From the NCBI GenBank assembly GCA_034190875.2, contig CM067354.1, forward strand, positions 3,101,942 through 3,165,941: a DNA stretch of 64,000 nt. The letters run 5' to 3'. The notes below the pieces were generated by a model. It was not told where the DNA came from and made no database searches. It was given only the letters and a program-made list of their open reading frames with translations. This DNA comes from Urechis unicinctus. Taxonomy: Eukaryota > Annelida > Polychaeta > Xenopneusta > Urechidae. Shown piece after piece: positions 21,720 through 34,126 of the stretch (the stretch's first letter is position 1; each line of letters begins with the position of its first letter). Both the position numbers and the translations under genes were made by a program.

Positions 21720-22327
21720 AGTAAAACCTCCGCATAAGGGCGACCGAACTACCAAGCTATCTTCTCATAGTCATAGTTCTGCTGAGTTGCTTCATAAAAC
21801 TACGATTTAAATGGTTTCATCGAGTTAATTTAATTGAATCTACAGGCGCTATCGGCAAACAATGATTTCATGACCCTATTACTGAAATACAATAATGATG
21901 CGCAACCTCCACGTTAGATATCGAGTCACGGGTTGTTGATCATGGATGGGGTGGGGTGGGATGAGGGGTTGATATGCGTCGTTCAATATAGGGTACAGCG
22001 GCTGGCTTTGTTATGTGATGCAGGCCTTCATATTGTTCGATTAAACAGAAATATCTACCTGACCCTTGCTCCGCTGGGTGCGGGTTTGTGTTAGCGCTAG
22101 TTTTAGCCAGACCAAGCCTCCGCTGAGATGGTCAACACGGCGAGTCGCTAATGCGTCACCGGTGTTGGCGGGAGAGAGGTGTACATATACAAATACCCTC
22201 CACACATGACAGAGGAGCCTTAGGGTGAATTGTAGAGCCGCAGTAGAAGTGGCACGATCGGAAAGGGGTGGAATGTAGCATGTTCTTAAACTATATAAAC
22301 GAAAGTGTCTGCAATAAATAATCGTCG

Positions 22328-22401
22328 GCCTCAGTAGCTCAACTAGTACAGCGGTCTTCTCGGTAAACCGATGGTCACGGGTTCGCTTCCCAATTGAGAC
22401 T
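22328..22401 (+). pseudogene. tRNA-like sequence, copy B
   Basis: Same as the sequence at 1372-1445 except for a G-to-C change in the D stem (GAGC to CAGC), which breaks one further pair. This supports it being non-functional. Confidence 0.5.
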
Positions 22402-22579
22402 TTTATTTTGCAAAAGTTAAAACGATATTAGTACTGTAAAATGTAAACAAAAAACACGTGTAGCCGGCGACAGTTTGCTGTTGCCGGTTAAATAGGGTCA
22501 CTGTCAAACATCGCAACTGATGTTTTGAGGAGACGGTCACCATGCGCAAACGAATAATATTGTTTTCACTAGGGGTAAA

Positions 22580-23337
22580 AAATTACGCGTGTAGAACCCG
22601 CAGCCAAACGTTAATCATACTCTCACCAACGAGCGCGAAGATTTTGACCTCCTGAAACAAATGGGCTTGAGTACAGAGGACCTGATACACATATCCATGA
22701 CCATGAAGGCTGCGATCAACAAGTTAATTCATATTCTTGTAGCAGTGGTGATCAGATTCGCCGATGACAGTGACGACACGCGCCTAATTGCTAACATGAC
22801 GGACACTTCGGACAGCATATTATCCCTTGCAGTCTACGTGGACCTCAATAGGATATCGGACAAGTTCCCAACACTCGAAGAGGTGAACTTGGCGACCTCA
22901 GAATTGAGTGACTGCCCGCAACGTGTAGATTCGCTGATCATGCCGACCACACACTCAATGTCGGACACCGAGGCTAACAGAGAAAATACTACAAAAACAC
23001 TTACTCAGAATATACTGTCCGAGCACATGCAATGCGTTCCTATACCATCCCCTGTCGAGAATGACGGGCCCACCACTAGGTGGTATGCTGGATGAGATTA
23101 CCAATCACACTCCCATCCCAGTGGCCATACACAGGCACGACGAGGTAATAGAAGGCCTCGACTAAGAAGTTCGTCTCGGCGTGTTGGAGGAATTACTCAT
23201 CGGCACACCGGTGACAATGTGTCACCGCATGGTAATCTGCGCAAACAAGAGCGGCAAGCCGCGACGCACCGTCTACTTCCAAGCAGCCTTGAACTAGGAT
23301 GCGTTCCGTGAGACCCACTTCACTTATTCCCCATAGA
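22580..23337 (+). pseudogene. Ty3/Gypsy-type pol remnant, copy B
   Basis: Matches 1640-2389. The ATG frame runs 22661-23095 (144 codons). Two compensating indels near 22985 change a few residues relative to copy A. The same in-frame stops interrupt the RT entry region, so the damage predates the duplication. Confidence 0.8.
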
Positions 23338-25096
23338 TATGTTATGCGCTATCGACCGATTTGCGCCATCGATCGATAGCGCTGCGCTATCTATGGATCC
23401 GTCGTAAGCGCAAGCATCGGTAGATCGCGCTGCGCTATCAATCGATGGCGCAGGCAGATCGACGGATTGTATGTCTATTTTTGATAATGACAATGTTTTT
23501 TTTTTAATTTCAGGATGACGCCAAGTGCTGTTTAAGGGACACCTCATCGATTTTTCTAAAAATTGCCCGTTTAATTACCATTTTCAATGTAAATATTTAT
23601 GATAAATTCAATACAATTTTATCAATTGATAGTGATACGATGAAAAATTATGAGTTCCAATAAATTGGTTGTAGTGTAACGTTGACCAGTGTCTACCGAA
23701 GTCCAGCTGCTTCTCTAGTTAACTTCATTATTTTTTGGGATCTTACTGTGGTGCAGGAACACACATCAGTATTAGGCATTAAAATAGTATAATTGTTGCA
23801 TGTATGGTTTGAAGAGGCCTTTACCGGGAGCACCCGTGATCACGTCTCTGGTTGTTTCGCATAAACTTTCGGCAATTTTACCTTCATATCTGATGCTCAT
23901 TTTTATAATCCTTCATTCTACCTGTTGGTAACTCTGCTAGTCTAACTAATCGACCGTTTGTTTTACAATTTGTGCTTTACTTATCTCGCCTGAGGGCATG
24001 GAAACTTTGCTTTTAATTCTCCCCCTTTGGCTTAATGACATCTGTGTCAAATACCTCAAGTTTGACACCTTCCTTGTGAGACGTGAGTTCCTCTCAGTCC
24101 GATCCGGGAGTCTGATAAACAATGAATTATTTGTCAAACAATCGTTAATCGACAATTATCACGCAATGTGCATGTTTATTTGGCAGTTTCTGTAGGCACA
24201 CAATTTGTTATAACTGTTATTATTGAGCTAAGTTACCGGTGCCAATGTGTGTCCTGGTTAGATAAGAAGAAAGAAAAGGAAGATCAGAACATACATATGA
24301 AGCCAATTTACTTCTTTAAAGTACATATTTTTACAACAAGAGAGAACGGGAAATTGACACTGATCATGAATTGGTTAGATTCCTCAAAATTATTCTTCAT
24401 TTAATGCAGGTCGTCTGGAAATATCAAACTGCAATAAAGTAAGTAAATTTAGTGAAATTTGTGATGTACTACATAGTAGCCTATTAAGGGGTGAAGTTAA
24501 GAGAGTATAGGGCTTATCATGCTTATAGCTTAGTAAAACTAAGAGACCCATTTATTAGATTCCTTTGTTACCATTAGTACAACATCGTCACTAAATCTCC
24601 CATGCAAACTCATCAGTTTCCCTTTAAAATCATCTCAAGATGCAACAAGCATACGACAAAACCATGTTGAGGCCTGCAGTTCCGCTTTAAATCTAATCCT
24701 ACATGACCCACGAACTATCGATTGATAGCGCAGCGATCTACCGATGCTTGCGCTAACGACGGATCCATTGATAACGCAGCGATCTACCGATGCTTGCGCT
24801 AACGACGGATCCATTGATAGCGCAGCGATCTACCGATGCTTGCGCTAACGACGGATCCGTAGATAGCGCAGCGATCTACCGATGCTTGCGCTAACGACGG
24901 ATCCATTGATAGCGCAGCGATCTACCGATGCTTGCGCTAACGACGGATCCGTAGATAGTGCAGCGATCTACCGATGCTTGCGCTAACGACGGATCCGTAG
25001 ATAGCGCAGCGATCTACCGATGCTTGCGCTAACGACGGATCCGTAGATAGCGCAGCGATCTACCGATGCTTGCGCTGACGACGGATCCGTAGATAG
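23338..25096. mobile_element. TIR element, copy B, lacking its right terminus
   Basis: The left TIR is present from 23338. The interior matches copy A with a small deletion near 23990. The right end stops inside the 46-bp array, so the terminal part ending in GATAGCGCATAACAT is gone. The element therefore lost its end by deletion after insertion, not by alternative transposition. Confidence 0.7.
24719..25096. repeat. 46-bp minisatellite, copy B
   Basis: Eight units of the same 46-bp repeat as at 3794-4142, with a different order of CATT and GTAG joint variants. It is fused at its right end to the exon-bearing repeat. Confidence 0.9.
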
Positions 25097-26432
25097 CACT
25101 GATTCGGGTCGCACCAACTGAAGAGCAAGCGTAGTTAAAGGTAACATCTGTTGAGTTCAGCTATATACATAAAGTATTCATGCTCCATGTCATCTATTAA
25201 GATATCTACCTGCTCTGGATCAACGCTTCGGAATTCTTCGTCGGCGTTCGGACTCGGCACTGATTCTGAGTAAACCACCTGAAGAGCAAGCGAAATGAAA
25301 GGAAACACCTGTAGAGTGCAGCGATTTACGTAGTATTCATGATTCATGATTCATCAATTGAGATATCTACCTGCTCTGGATCAACGCTTCGGAATTCTTC
25401 GTCGGCGCTCGGACTCGGCACTGATTCGGAGTGAACCAACTGAAGAGCAAACGAAATGATAGGAAACATCTGTTGAGGGCAACTATTTACATGAAGTATT
25501 CATGCTCCATGTGATCAATTCAGATATCTACCTGCTCATGGTCAACACTTCGGGCTGCATCGTCGGCGCTCGGACTCGGCACTGATTCGGTTCGAGGCAA
25601 CTGAAGATTAAGCGGAATTAAAGGTCGTCTATTCAGTAAACACATTTATTAATGATTAATGTCATCATTTGTTATGATTCCAATTAACCAACTATGAAAT
25701 GTGCTATACCGGATGTCTCGCTCGCTTTATCGCAACCTTCCTCTTCGTTGCTTGGGTGTTGAGATCTTTATTTCGTTTCGTGAGCGTGGTTTTATAGCTT
25801 TGCTGTGCCTGCAAATGTGCCTGTTGATTTTCAGGGCTCATTGTTTTGCATCATGTTCATTGATGTGTATATATCACTTGAAAAGTTATAGTTTTTGTCA
25901 ATCCTTTCCAAAATTGTACAAAACAAATGGTACATTATCACTACAGTGTATAACCTTATCACTACATTAATCTCCCGATATTGTGGGCATTGCCTTAAAG
26001 CTAATAGCGTGTCCAAGTTATTGGAGCTGGCTTGCACTTGCTGTGCACGTGAAGTGGGATGCATGAATGGATTATTACCTTTTTGTGCCGAGGAAGACTT
26101 TTCACGATATGGCTGTATGTTAGCTCATCACCTGGGAGCAGATTTCTTTTTGCAAAAAGACACAGATGCGGCCTACCGTTGTTCACAACGACCTTAACGG
26201 TAGAGCTAGGTCTTGGTGAGTCTTTGACCATTCGACCAAACCTGTCGTTAGCCTCGGAGCCGTCGATGCTGTTAACAGAAGTTACACTAAATTGATAAGA
26301 AAACGCACATCTGTAATCGAATTTAGCAATACCTAGCACAATTTGCTTTTCTGACAATCTAGCAGCAGTAGTGATAGTTGTATCAGAAGTAGTAGCACAA
26401 TCAATAGTGGAGGTATAATTAGTAGTAGTATA

Positions 26433-26640
26433 AGTGGTAGTTGTATAAGTGGTGGTGGTGATAAAGGTCATGATGGTGGTAGTGGTGGTGGTGACGGCGG
26501 TGGTTATGATGTCGGTGGTGGCTGTGGTGGTTGTGGTGGCAGTGGTGGTGGTGGCGGTGGTGGTGGTGGTTGTGGTAGTGTTGGTGGCTGTGGCGGTGGC
26601 TGTGGTGGCGGTGTTTGCGGCTCCAGCAGCAGCAGCAGTA
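26433..26640. repeat. (TGG)n tract, copy B
   Basis: Same trinucleotide tract as at 15055-15262, same length by eye, with one or two substitutions. Confidence 0.9.
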
Positions 26641-26697
26641 GTGGTAGGAATAGAAGCACATGGCGCAGTACTTGTATAAGATGAAGTGCGATCGGTA

Positions 26698-27444
26698 TTA
26701 GCCAGTCGTGCGATCGGTAGATCAGTATTAGCCAGTCGTGCGATCAGAAGTAGCCAGTCGTGTGACCGGTAGTAGCCAGTCGTGTGACCGGAAGTGGCCA
26801 TTCGTGTGACCGGTAGTAGCCAGTCGTGTGACCGGTAGTGACCATTCGTGTGACCGGTAGTAGCCAGTCGTGTGACCGGTAGTAGCCATTCGCGTGACCG
26901 GTAGTAGCCAGTCGTGTGACCGGTAGTGACCATTCATGTGACCGGTAGTAGCCATTCGTGTGACCGGTAGAAGCCAGTCGTGGGACCGGTAGTAGCCAGT
27001 CGTGTGACTGGTAGTAGCCAGTCGTGTGACCGGTAGTGACCATTCGTGTGACCGGTAGTAGCCAGTCGTGTGACCGGTAGTAGCCAGTCGTGTGACCGGT
27101 AGTGACCATTCATGTGACCGGTAGTAGCCATTCGTGGGACCGGTAGTAGCCAGTCGTGGGACCGGTAGTAGCCAGTCGTGGGACTGGTAGTAGCCAGTCG
27201 TGTGACCGGTAGTAGCCAGTCGTGTGACCGGTAGTGACCATTCGTGTTACCGGTAGTAGCCAGTCGTGGGACCAGTAGTAGCCAGTCGTGTGACCGGTAG
27301 TGACCATTCGTGTGACCGGTAGTAGCCATTCGTGGTACCAGTAGTAGCCAGTCGTGGGACCGGTAGTAGCCAGTCGTGGGACCGGTAGTAGCCAGTCGTG
27401 TGACTGGTAGTAGCCAGTCATGTGACCGGTAGTAGCCAGCCGAT
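26698..27444. repeat. 22-bp minisatellite, copy B
   Basis: Same 22-bp array as in copy A with the same unit order and length by eye and only a few substitutions (for example one CATTCATG unit near 26932). Confidence 0.92.
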
Positions 27445-29184
27445 GGAATATAATGTCCCCGTTTGGTTGGGTTTTAGAAGTCACTCAAAGACTCACTTTA
27501 ATCTACAACTTCTATTAAGCCGTCAAAGCAGAGGAAAGGCCTTGGGAAAAGAATGTAGCCAGGATGCGTCGAGAGCATGATCAAGAGCCTTAATTTAATG
27601 GCGAGGGCAGAAGTACACCCACCATAGCTCCATTCGGGGAGTCGTCCTGGAGAATGTCCTGCTCCTCGTATGGCCCTCCATATATACTTGTCTCGGGAAT
27701 CTTCCGACAGGTCGTACCACTAAACGTAAGGTAGTGCAACTGATTGGGAGAGGTAGTGACTGGTCGAACTACGGATCTTACGACTGGTGGCAACATCAAT
27801 CGTCAGGTGGCACGACCAGATGCACAACCATTCGTGCGACTGATTGACCGACGGTCATACACGACTCATTGTACAACCACGTTAGACCTGTGTGCGATTT
27901 TCGAATCCCAAGGCAGAAGTTTTGAACAATAACCATCGACCTTGCGATCACCTACGACCATTCGCGTGCTCTTCCTACGATTTTCCTGCGATTTCAATTT
28001 TGTTCGGTTGTAGCTAGGTCGTAACATGGTCGTAAGCTCGGTGTGACTGGGCCTTAAAGAGCAACCTGTCACAACTTAATGATATGCGGTGGAGGTAGGG
28101 TTCTCAGAGGTCAGTTGCGGTCAATCACCAGTTGGGTGAGCTGAAGCTGGGTGGGCTTACATGCGTCTAGTAACTGCCCTTAATTATGCTGCTGATTCTG
28201 GTCCATATAATTCTAATACATGTCTTCTTTCCGGAAATGAGAAAATAAAACTAATTTATCACATAATAATGCGCTGACTCCAGTAAGTTTAGCAGTTAGT
28301 GCATATATCGCATTATTGATACCGCATGATAACCACAACCAACTTTCAATAGTTATTGTGTGTAACTAATTCGCGTCCGCTATTGCAGAGAAACACACTG
28401 ATTTCTACGGTCACATTCTTTGACACGGCGTACGGACCTCTCATTGGTTATCATGCGTAACTTATAAGCTTCCCGAACAAGCGACCAATCTCGCGACCCG
28501 AGTCCGCTGCAACTTGCACTCCTACTACTACATACGTGTCATTCTATCAGGGTGTTCATATTATTCTGACCGGTACTGAAATTAGTTGATTGATCTCACC
28601 AAAAATCCTTGCCTTGGTGGGAGAAGTAGACATATATATATCCTTCGATCGATCTTCTGTCTCTCAGCGCCGCCTCATTTGCTGTTAGAAGCGTTCCCGA
28701 AAACTCCATCACAAACTCTCCCATTGCAAAGGGTTTAGTCAGGAACACGCCATAACCTCAAATCAAATGATTATTTGATACATGTTCGTTTTTGCCACTC
28801 AACAACCGTATCTATTAACATTGCTGATTAAAAGAGAATAGTTTTTCACAAAATTATTCTTTTTTTCACCTAACTGGACGCGATTTTCCCCAAAAGTTAT
28901 CCTACCATAGTACAAAAAATATCAGGAAAAGAGTTCCTCGTATATGCATTTACATACCATCATGCTCAGCAATATATTTCTGCTCAAAGCTGCCCTTGTC
29001 CACGCTTAAACCGCACCACATTACTGCATCTTCCAACGGTGTCTTTCTTTTCTAAAACAAATAAAAACATCGATGCATTCTTGTAGATGATTCCACAAAT
29101 TTTTGGGGTCGAGAAAAACAAAGACTGCCCGTGCTGATTTCCTACCTTTTTCACTGTTGCCTGCTGCTCAATGCTTTTCCTCAG

Positions 29185-31213
29185 CTGCAAAGGGACCACA
29201 TTAATAATTACATATAAAATGTTTATTTCGAAATAATATTCTTTATAAATCGATTGAATATCAATATTACCAGGAATATATATGATAGGCAATGCACCAA
29301 CCATTCGCTTTCCCCTGCTCAGCATTACTTCTGTAAGATTTCAAAATAATATTTTAGCATGTGGCTTTCAGAGAATAATAATCTATCATAGTTAACGCGA
29401 TGGTAGATGGACCAAGGATCAATCCCAAACTATGACCTAAAATGTATAGATTGTCCAGTGACGAATATTTTCTTCAACCACAGTCACTGATATTATGATT
29501 AAATAGAGACGGAAATTATTAATGTTTATCAAGTTTTCTAATAACGCTTCGTGCAAAATTATTTAAGCTAGACAAGTTGCGTATTTACTTATATGGTGAC
29601 CTGCGCAACACTTATTATATGATGGGAAAACAATTCATAAAACTGGCTGAATTTCGTTTTTGTACAGTTTCTTTATCAAAGATAGACATAATAGTATTAA
29701 TGCGTTGTAATGTGGCGAAGTAAGAGGACTAAGACCTGCTCTTTAAAATATTAACCATGCGTCAATTTATAAGTGTGAATCCAGCTAATGTCGTTAAAAG
29801 TTGTGTTGGGCTGGCTGAAGTTACTATGCTACTGACCCAACAAAGATGATAAATCGGCGCAAAACTATCAAGCCGTCATTTGTACTGGTAGTTAACGATT
29901 AACTCAGGCTTTTCCCACCCAACCACAAAAAAGTGATTATGCAAATGAAACTTCAAGTTTGCATCCAGTCGATGTAAAGGCGATGGCCAGGACAGGCACT
30001 TTTATTTATATTAAAGGGTTGATTAAAACAGCGTAAAATGGCCATGAGCGCGTATCTTCTTCGTCGCATTACAATGAAACTTTGTATAGCCTCGCTGAAG
30101 TTGGTCGAAATTATGAGTCAAACAATAGTGTGCATACAAGTGTCAAGAGAACTATCGTCAATTTATAGAGGGCAGAGAAGTTTTATATACGGATCAGAGG
30201 AAAAAAGACAAACGTAAAGAAAACCGGAACAAAGAAAGGTTACGAATGTTTGACAAGACGTGGACAACCGGGAAGCTGTGGTCGGAAGTGGAAGCGATCG
30301 ATGTTAATTAAATAGCGGCCACGCTGACTGATGCTAGCCACCATTGACACACGGGGACTTAAGCAAACATCCAATACTGAGCATCATAGGCTATTTAAAT
30401 AATACAGATCCATTTGGATATCGATCACAAAACAAATACCCATTGCTACACCTCGCTGTCAAAAACACGTACCTATTGGTATACCAGGTCATTGCTAAAA
30501 AAAACCCGACCCATTGCTATACATATCTCCAAAAAATAACGACACATTTTGTATTCCAAAAAGCCATAAAACCGACCAAAATTGACGGCACATTCCCAGT
30601 CACCTCCAGATAATGTGAACCACCTTCCCTCCCCCGGCAGGATCTTTACGCGCTTAATGGAGCTGAAAAGTTTCATGGTCTGTTAAAGCTCTCCCAATCA
30701 AAAGTGAGTCTCATTCATTCTAGGGGCTTATATTCGCCCCTTTTGATATCCATATCAAAACTTAACTCGTTATCATACTTTGCAATAATTGCAATAACTA
30801 CACACATATCTTGTCGATGCGTCATCATATAGTATCATCGAATGATAAACAACGGATAATAACCCCCAAGCAAACTTGTCAAAGATCGGTATCTAACAGA
30901 TGTTAATACATTATTTTTGTCATACCATTTCTCTACCATTCAAACAAAATTGGTCTGCTTGCTTTGAATCAATTTGCAATATAGAAATGCACCATATCGT
31001 CGTCAAGCATTATAATCTATTAGTTTTGATAAAAGAGAAATATATTACCAGCTTGTGATCCAAACAGGTAACAAATATAATATCCTGTCTTATCAAACTT
31101 GTCAGTCAACGACTTCCTTATAACAGCGCGCAATCAAAGCATCATCCGACTGCATCCCTGTAAATAGTGTAGTGGGCGGGGCCTAAGTAGTTCAACGTTT
31201 CACAACAGGAGGC
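29185..31213. other. Upstream flank of the SET gene, copy B
   Basis: Corresponds to 17804-19828. No independent gene is supported. The right boundary of the duplication is at 31213. Confidence 0.4.
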
Positions 31214-32195
31214 GCCCTAATACTTGTTTGGCGAATTCGCATTCGCCAAGTTATAGCGATCAGTCCGGTTTGTATGTTTGTCTGTTAGTTTGTTAACCTA
31301 TTCTTTTTTATCCGAGATACAAGTCAATATTTTTCAATTGTTAGGCGACAATAATGCCCAGAGAGGTTTTGTTTTGACCTCGACCTTAAACTAAGATATC
31401 TCGAATAACTCCGTTAATAATGGTTGGATCGTTACATAATTAATATTGTTGTGCAGCTCATTCTAATTGCAAACTGTTTCTGAATATATAAGTGGACATC
31501 CAACCTTTTCCCATGCGCCCCAGGTCGATAATCGTGGTATCGGTCTGAATGACTGCATAGTTTTCAAGAATATTTTGAGCGCCTATAAAACCATCAATAC
31601 GTGTCCGATAATAATTAAAATAAGGTTACATGTACTCCATGACAGCTCAAGTCGGATCCTAAGAATTCATGAATGTCGATGACGTAACTTCCGGTCAAGA
31701 AAGCATCAACGTTTTTAAAGATTAAGCAATTTCATTGCTCAATACGTCCATGATTTGGAATTTTAATTCAAAACAGTTTCCATATTCTGAGAGTGTAATG
31801 TAATTGAAAACTTTTTCTAAGTAAATTTAATTGCAAATAATGCATCATTAAATAAATGGTAGCCAAAACCTCTAAACTTTCTAGTTTCGCCATTTATTCA
31901 TTAATTATCGTCCAATCGTAATGAAATTAACATTTTCTAAAAGCTGATACAATTACCAAACTTTGATAATTGACAGATGCTTTCAAAATATCATTCGTTG
32001 AGTTGTCAGATAATAGCCGACAAAATAACTGATTGAGTTTTATGTACTTGATTATATATCAGACCGTCCACCCATCCATTGGACGGGTAAGTCGTAAATT
32101 TGGACGGGCTGGAATTTCCCCCTTTAGCCCCTTCACCCGTCCCCCGTCCACCTACCAGCCCGTCCACGCGCCTCTAGAGCCGGACACAGAGGAAT
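31214..32195. other. Unique sequence right of copy B
   Basis: It begins with CGCCCTAA and, at 31228-31251, a near-palindrome with arms TTTGGCGAA and TTCGCCAAG directly at the duplication edge. Around 32063-32165 several GTCC/GGACGGG words recur. No gene was recognised. Confidence 0.5.
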
Positions 32196-32534
32196 GGGAG
32201 ACCGCGTTGCGGTTTTCTCCGAGAGGTGGCGGCACAGAGCAATGCGGTCCCAAGCTCGACCGGAAGTTATCGGGTTATGCGCTTACTTCGCGGTTTACGT
32301 GTAAATACAAGAGATTCATTTCCATTTTGCTTCACTTCGAAGAATAAAATTGTTCGCTCTACGTCACGCGGTCATGAGATATTTGATGGTGACGAATTTT
32401 AGGGTAAAACAGTCACTGTCAATGCGCTGTGCGTAGCGGACGTGCATCTCCGAAACGCTGTGAAACGAGCCGACCGGCGACGGACTACTGGCCAAGTCGA
32501 GATCATAGAGACCCAGATATATAGTTTTCTAGGC

Positions 32535-32965
32535 CACTTTTTCTTCGTACAAGAACCATAACACAATGAAGGTGGTGGTCGGAGCTACACCAGGAGGCCT
32601 TGTGTCCTATGTGTCTCCCTCTTATGGCGCGCAACCAGTGACAGGCAGGTGATGGAAAGGAGCAAACTACCAGAAATGTGTGACCAGGGTGACTCGGTAA
32701 TGGCTTTGTCATGCAGGACTTATTTACTCCCTATGATGTCACCGTAAATATACCAACCTTTTTCAGTAAGAAGAATCAGCTGACAGTGAAAGTGGTGCAG
32801 AGAGAAAAGAGGGTGCACATTGAGCGGATAATAGGATTGGGAAAAACCTTCAAAATCTTGGTGGAACCTATGATCCACTGTGAGGTCCAAATTTCCTCTG
32901 ACATAATCTTTGTTTGTTATATGTTATGTAACTTTCGGCAGTGCATCGTCCCCACCACTGCCTAA
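32535..32965 (+). pseudogene. DDE transposase C-terminal remnant (ISL2EU type)
   Basis: Recognisable pieces in order: SSYKNHNTMK followed by VVVGATPGGLVSYVSPSYG, a block ERSKLPEMCDQGDSVMA, then QDLFTPYDVTVNIPTFF, KRVHIERIIGLGKTFKILVE and FVCYMLCNFRQCIVP, ending in TAA at 32963-32965. These match the DDE_Tnp_4-like catalytic domain. A frameshift lies near 32611 and a short deletion or frameshift near 32705, where the second catalytic Asp region (MADKGF in relatives) is lost. The N-terminal half, including any DNA-binding domain, is missing. Confidence 0.78.
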
Positions 32966-33387
32966 GGTGAAGTTTAGTTTTTGTGAAGTGTGACAGTGTA
33001 TGTTTTTAAGTCTATCCCACTCTTCGTGTGATATTATATGAATATCAATGAAAGGTGATAAGTAGTAGTCTTTTTTATACCATGTGCCTTATAATGTAAT
33101 TTATAATAACCCTACACGTGAATACTGTTGAAGAAAAAAATGAGTTTGTCCCTTTAATTGAATAAGTGACTGTGGAACCCCCAATGGGTTAATTGTTTAT
33201 AATTCAATTAAAACACTTTGTACTTTTCAAGTTTCAAGAGTTTATTATACATTCCACCACATGCAATATGCAGGTAAATGATTCCTTAAAGAAAAACGAA
33301 ATCAGTGCACAAGACTACTCAGTAAGATAAATTGTGAAAAAACATTGAATCAAGTATAGCATCTTTGAATCATCCCTAACTTTGAAA

Positions 33388-33870
33388 TCATAGTAGTAAT
33401 AAATTCATCGTCACGGGTAACTGGAACAATCTCAATGCTCTGAGACGCAAACACCACAACATGACAAAATTGACTGTTCGTGCAAAACAACTGGCCCTGA
33501 ATTTGGTAATAGTAGTCATGTTGGCTTTAAGGGTGAGCTGGTTGTTCTCATTGACCAGGTATGGTACTGAGAGGGGAGTGTCAGGTTTGTCCCTGGTACT
33601 GTAGGGACACTTGACCTCAACAATCATGTCATCAGATACAACCCCATCTGGTGAGCATGCGAGGTAGGGGTGTGTTTGGGACACTACAATCCCACATGGC
33701 TTGACTTCTGTCCCAGTCAACTCTGCATATTCCTCAGAGCCACCGGCTCATTACGGATACCGTGGTCGATTGCTTTGGCCCGAATCTGGTTGACGCGGGT
33801 CAGCGACTTCGCCATACCGACCAAGTCTGTTTTGATTGTTGCTTTGCATATCCTACCAAACAGGGAGTTC
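33388..33870 (-). pseudogene. YqaJ-type nuclease remnant
   Basis: The minus-strand frame has GIVVSQTHPYLACSPDGVV and MIVEVKCPYSTRDKP. These are the PDG and ExK motifs of the YqaJ (PD-(D/E)XK) nuclease fold that accompanies ISL2EU transposases. The upstream part (EPVAL, then EEYAELTGTEV) continues in another frame after a one-base slip near 33737. The C-terminal end is unrelated-looking after NENNQ. No intact nuclease is encoded. Confidence 0.75.
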
Positions 33871-34126
33871 AATTCTTTGACCGCTAAGTATCGCATTTCG
33901 CTTCTTTAGCTCTATTTTCAATTGCTGTAAGGTCAGACGGCCGTACTTATCCATCAGTAATGATTTGATCCAATGTTACCAACGATATAACTCGAAAGGT
34001 TTCAATCAAAAATAACGATGTTGCGCAACCTTCTATGGTAAACTGTGTGTATTAGAATACCGGAAGCGGGCGAGGGACCGCATTGCTCCGTGGCGCCGCG
34101 TAGCGGATTAAAACTCGAGGTCTCTC

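Larger units (their letters stand above)
25210..29184 (-). pseudogene. Truncated copy B of the SET gene: SET exons plus three repeat exons
   Basis: Minus-strand exons are 29184-29146, 29051-28958, 28756-28600, 26268-26079, then repeat exons 25600-25532, 25439-25371 and 25278-25210. All keep splice sites and frame. The SET N-terminal exon is 157 bp here, not 154, still in frame. Downstream, the array breaks in a partial unit at 25097-25120 and runs into the 46-bp minisatellite, so no zinc-finger, recombinase or SANT exons and no clear stop follow. It could be a pseudogene, a short allele, or an assembly duplicate. The 25210 unit carries its own variants (VVYSES, PSPNADEEF), not seen together in copy A. 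Confidence 0.75.
21151..31213 (+). repeat. Large direct duplication, copy B
   Basis: It matches copy A in order and orientation. It lacks the copy A segment from about 4143 to the last array units. The joint at about 25096 links GATCCGTAGATA of the 46-bp array to CACTGATTCGG of a repeat-exon unit. It carries an extra 281-bp element at 21439-21719 and a deletion of about 26 bp relative to copy A near 23990. Beyond 31213 the copies diverge completely. Confidence 0.93.
32196..34126. mobile_element. Decayed ISL2EU-type DNA transposon
   Basis: The ends are imperfect inverted repeats: GGGAGACC at 32196 and GGTCTCTC ending at 34126, each flanked by AT. Both ends contain an internal GAGCAATGCGGTCCC-like block (32240 and about 34073, inverted). 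Inside are a plus-strand DDE transposase remnant and a minus-strand YqaJ nuclease remnant, convergent. That two-gene layout with a 2-bp target duplication is characteristic of ISL2EU elements. Both genes are broken, so the element is not autonomous. Confidence 0.78.
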
